Positions 6,331-7,556 of a DNA stretch of 7,556 nt are shown one piece after another (position 1 is the stretch's first letter; every line of letters starts with the position of its first letter). The translations under genes were made by a program, and so were the position numbers. The stretch covers positions 1 to 7,556 of the forward strand of contig JAITQT010000182.1 of NCBI GenBank assembly GCA_031288745.1. Reading direction: 5' to 3'. The notes beneath the pieces were generated by a model that worked only from the letters and a program-made list of their open reading frames with translations, searched no databases and was not told where the DNA came from. The DNA comes from Deltaproteobacteria bacterium (lineage in GTDB: Bacteria; Desulfobacterota; Desulfarculia; Adiutricales; Adiutricaceae).

Positions 6331-6988
6331 ACAAGGTCTTGAAGAGGCTTTATAAACGGTTACCTTGACAAAAAGTTACTTCTGTCGTACTGGCGGGAAG
6401 CACTTCGCAGCGACCCAAAACAATCCATTGTTCGGTTCTCATCTTTCATTTCAACAAGTGTATCGGATCATACACCATGCTGCCGCCGAAGGCGTATCCG
6501 TCAGACCCACTATGCGCCTCTTGGGGCTGAACAAAATCATGGTGAACTTGACCACTATCAAAGTGGGCGAACACTGTCAAAGAATCTATCGCGAACTGAT
6601 GTCTTCTCTGAAACTGATATCCAACTCGATGAGCTGTAGAGCTTCGTCAAAAAAAAACGGCTACTGACCAAGAAGAACTCGACTAAGGTTTAGGTGAATT
6701 TTTTATTTTGACGGCCATATACTCTCCCACTCGCCTGATCGTCAACTATCTGCCGTTAGGCATAGTTTGGAGGAAGCCCGGGGGAGGATTCAACCGAGTG
6801 ATTCTTCATTAGCTGGTGGCAAGCCTTTGTTCGTCAGCGATGAGCTTAACCATTACGCCACTGTGCGTAAGGAGATGCACTCTCACTTTGAGCCGGCGCA
6901 CACAGGCACTCGTGTTTATGCCCCCCCACCAATTGCCCAATTAGTGTCAATTCTCCAGAAATATCAAACGAACCTGGCTAGGATTTGA
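6331..6988 (+). pseudogene. Degenerate IS1-family transposase
   Basis: Pieces of one IS1-type transposase appear in order but in different frames. The zinc-finger-like N-terminus is split: RGFINGY before 6363, then SYFCRTGGKHF from 6374 in the next frame. The helix-turn-helix region reads NPLFGSHLSFQQVY and MRLLGLNK (about 6421-6540). The next frame gives DIQLDEL-stop-SFVKKK (6616-6657), where the usual tryptophan codon TGG has become TAG (6637-6639); this block holds the first catalytic aspartate. Another frame gives TAIYSPTRLIVNYL (6711-6752). The last frame restores LAGGKPLFVSDELNHY (about 6810-6857), with the second catalytic aspartate, and the proline-rich linker VYAPPP. The catalytic glutamate and C-terminus are missing. 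At least three frameshifts, a stop and the C-terminal loss make it non-functional. The element's terminal repeats were not found. Confidence 0.75.
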
Positions 6989-7308
6989 GCGGATATGAAA
7001 TCCTCCAGGTTGTAGATATAAAGATAATCTGCTTCGTTGTTAAGTCTCAGGTGTAAATTTGGGAAAACGAGAAGGGCCAAAAAATAGCCGCCGACTTTCC
7101 TGACGATGCCAAAGTAGATGGCTATAAAAAACGCGTGATAACTCCTAAAGAGTTAAACGAAACATCAAATATCCAATCAAAGACAACCGTGCGGTGTCTT
7201 CCGAGGTCAGCCAAGCAGTTGAGTCATCAAAGCCCGACAACTATGGTTTTAACGGCAAAAGAAGATGAGCTTAAAAATATAATTGATCGAAGCGCAAGAA
7301 CCTCTTAA
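6982..7308 (+). pseudogene. Unidentified broken coding remnant
   Basis: I do not recognise this sequence. In one frame it reads DLSGYEILQVVDIKIICF up to a stop at 7054-7056, then is open from 7057 to a TAA at 7306-7308. That frame begins with a convincing protein-like stretch (WENEKGQKIAADFPDD, VDGYKKRVITPKEL). From about 7150 the coding character appears to shift to the frame that reads DNRAVSSEVSQAVESS and PDNYGFNGK, until a stop near 7256. The first frame may then resume (KEDELKNIIDRSA). This suggests one gene with an internal stop and two compensating shifts. There is no start codon with a ribosome-binding site. It begins where the IS1-family relic ends and finishes 2-3 bases before the 3' boundary of the right-hand group II intron. 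A genuine short gene in the 7057-7308 frame cannot be excluded. Confidence 0.35.
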
Positions 7309-7310
7309 AA

Positions 7311-7400
7311 GGTAGGATCGAGCAAGGGCGCGGTGGCTTATCGCTCCGTTTCCCTCACCCTCCCGTCAAACAGGACAGGCGGTTTTCCCGCATCAGGCTT
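7311..7400 (-). ncRNA. Domains V and VI of the right-hand group II intron
   Basis: Domain V has AGCCTGA, then an inner stem GCGG-GAAAA-CCGC, then TCCTGTT. The outer arm has two adjacent mismatches (C-U and U-C), because both strands carry T where the common AGCCGGA/TCCGGTT form has G. Domain VI pairs AGGGTGAG with CTCG-A-TCCT, leaving one unpaired A (complement of 7318) as the branch-point candidate, 6-7 nt from the 3' end. The maturase stop codon overlaps the first bases of domain V. Confidence 0.75.
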
Positions 7401-7556
7401 ACTCTGTGACTTCTTGACTTCGCAACTCGAGTACTGAAGGTACTAGCTCAAATAGATCAATGAGCCCGTATTCCTTATATATACGCTCATCCGGGTAGCT
7501 TTTATACCCCATTGTTTTCCATTTGTGCTTTCTCTTAAGCCATTGACGAAACCGAC
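7399..7556 (-). CDS. ltrA: Group II intron reverse transcriptase/maturase, C-terminus (partial)
   Basis: The last 51 residues of a group II intron-encoded protein are visible. In its host RNP the full protein binds the intron RNA, assists splicing and reverse-transcribes the intron at the target. The segment starts RFRQWLKRKHKWKTMG and continues YKSYPDERIYKEYGLIDL, matching the end of the maturase (domain X) and the short DNA-binding D region of class C-like proteins: the R-x-W-L-x-K-K-H-K motif followed by Y-P...Y...G-L. No HNH endonuclease domain follows, and the stop comes directly before domain V, as in endonuclease-lacking classes. The reverse-transcriptase palm with YADD is outside the window. 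No frameshift is seen in the visible part. The symbol is the generic name for this protein type. Confidence 0.85.
   Translation of the reverse strand, partial: RFRQWLKRKHKWKTMGYKSYPDERIYKEYGLIDLFELVPSVLELRSQEVTE

Larger units (their letters stand above)
7311..7556 (-). mobile_element. Group II intron, 3' part (runs off window)
   Basis: Read on the - strand, the element enters at the window edge with the maturase C-terminus and continues through domain V (7400-7368) and domain VI (about 7361-7314). It ends at CCTAC (7312) or CCTACC (7311). The order maturase stop, domain V, domain VI and an AY end is diagnostic. The 5' domains I-III and most of the reading frame lie beyond the window. It points the opposite way to the left intron. 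The 3' exon side holds the unidentified coding remnant, on the opposite strand. Confidence 0.85.

Noticed and set aside
1..7556. CRISPR arrays, tRNA or rRNA genes
   Set aside because: No regularly spaced repeats and no tRNA T-arm or cloverleaf pattern, nor rRNA sequence, was found by eye.

Overview
The window looks like accessory or decaying chromosome from an anaerobic bacterium. A domain-of-unknown-function protein (DUF3786) of a type common in anaerobic Deltaproteobacteria and clostridia, together with a NifS-type cysteine desulfurase, points to an anaerobe, most plausibly deltaproteobacterial. That assignment is inference from two proteins, not from a marker gene. The sequence is moderately AT-rich. 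Only about half of it is intact coding sequence. The rest is mobile DNA, broken transposase genes and long gaps, as expected in a genome undergoing decay (for example a host-restricted or recently bottlenecked lineage).

Layout, left to right. Positions 117-918 hold a group II intron with no reading frame, on the + strand, recognised by its GTGCG 5' end, folded 5' domains, domain V and a domain VI-like 3' end. It lies directly upstream of the DUF3786 gene (985-1614). A gap with competing hairpins follows (1615-1942). Next comes a decayed N-terminal fragment of an IS4/IS1634-type transposase on the - strand (1943-2194). It is cut by an apparently intact IS1634-family insertion sequence whose 535-residue transposase occupies 2207-3814 on the - strand. 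An approximately 940-base gap (3852-4794) contains the most unusual object here: a multi-helix structured element at 4099-4194 with an 11-bp closing stem and two near-duplicate hairpins. The gap also holds a possible small-RNA unit and a hairpin-rich leader just before nifS. nifS (4795-5964, GTG start) is the one clear housekeeping-type metabolic gene. Downstream are a multiply frameshifted IS1-family transposase relic (6331-6988), an unidentified broken coding remnant (6982-7308), and the 3' end of a second group II intron on the - strand (7311 to the window end). This second intron encodes the C-terminus of a reverse transcriptase/maturase.

How the parts relate. The left intron lacks its own maturase, so if it still splices it must use one supplied in trans. 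The maturase at the right edge is a candidate only if the two introns are compatible, and their domain V sequences differ clearly. The desulfurase stands alone, with no nifU, iscU or iscR homologue visible, so its sulfur-acceptor partner must be encoded elsewhere. No CRISPR array, tRNA, rRNA or plasmid origin was recognised.
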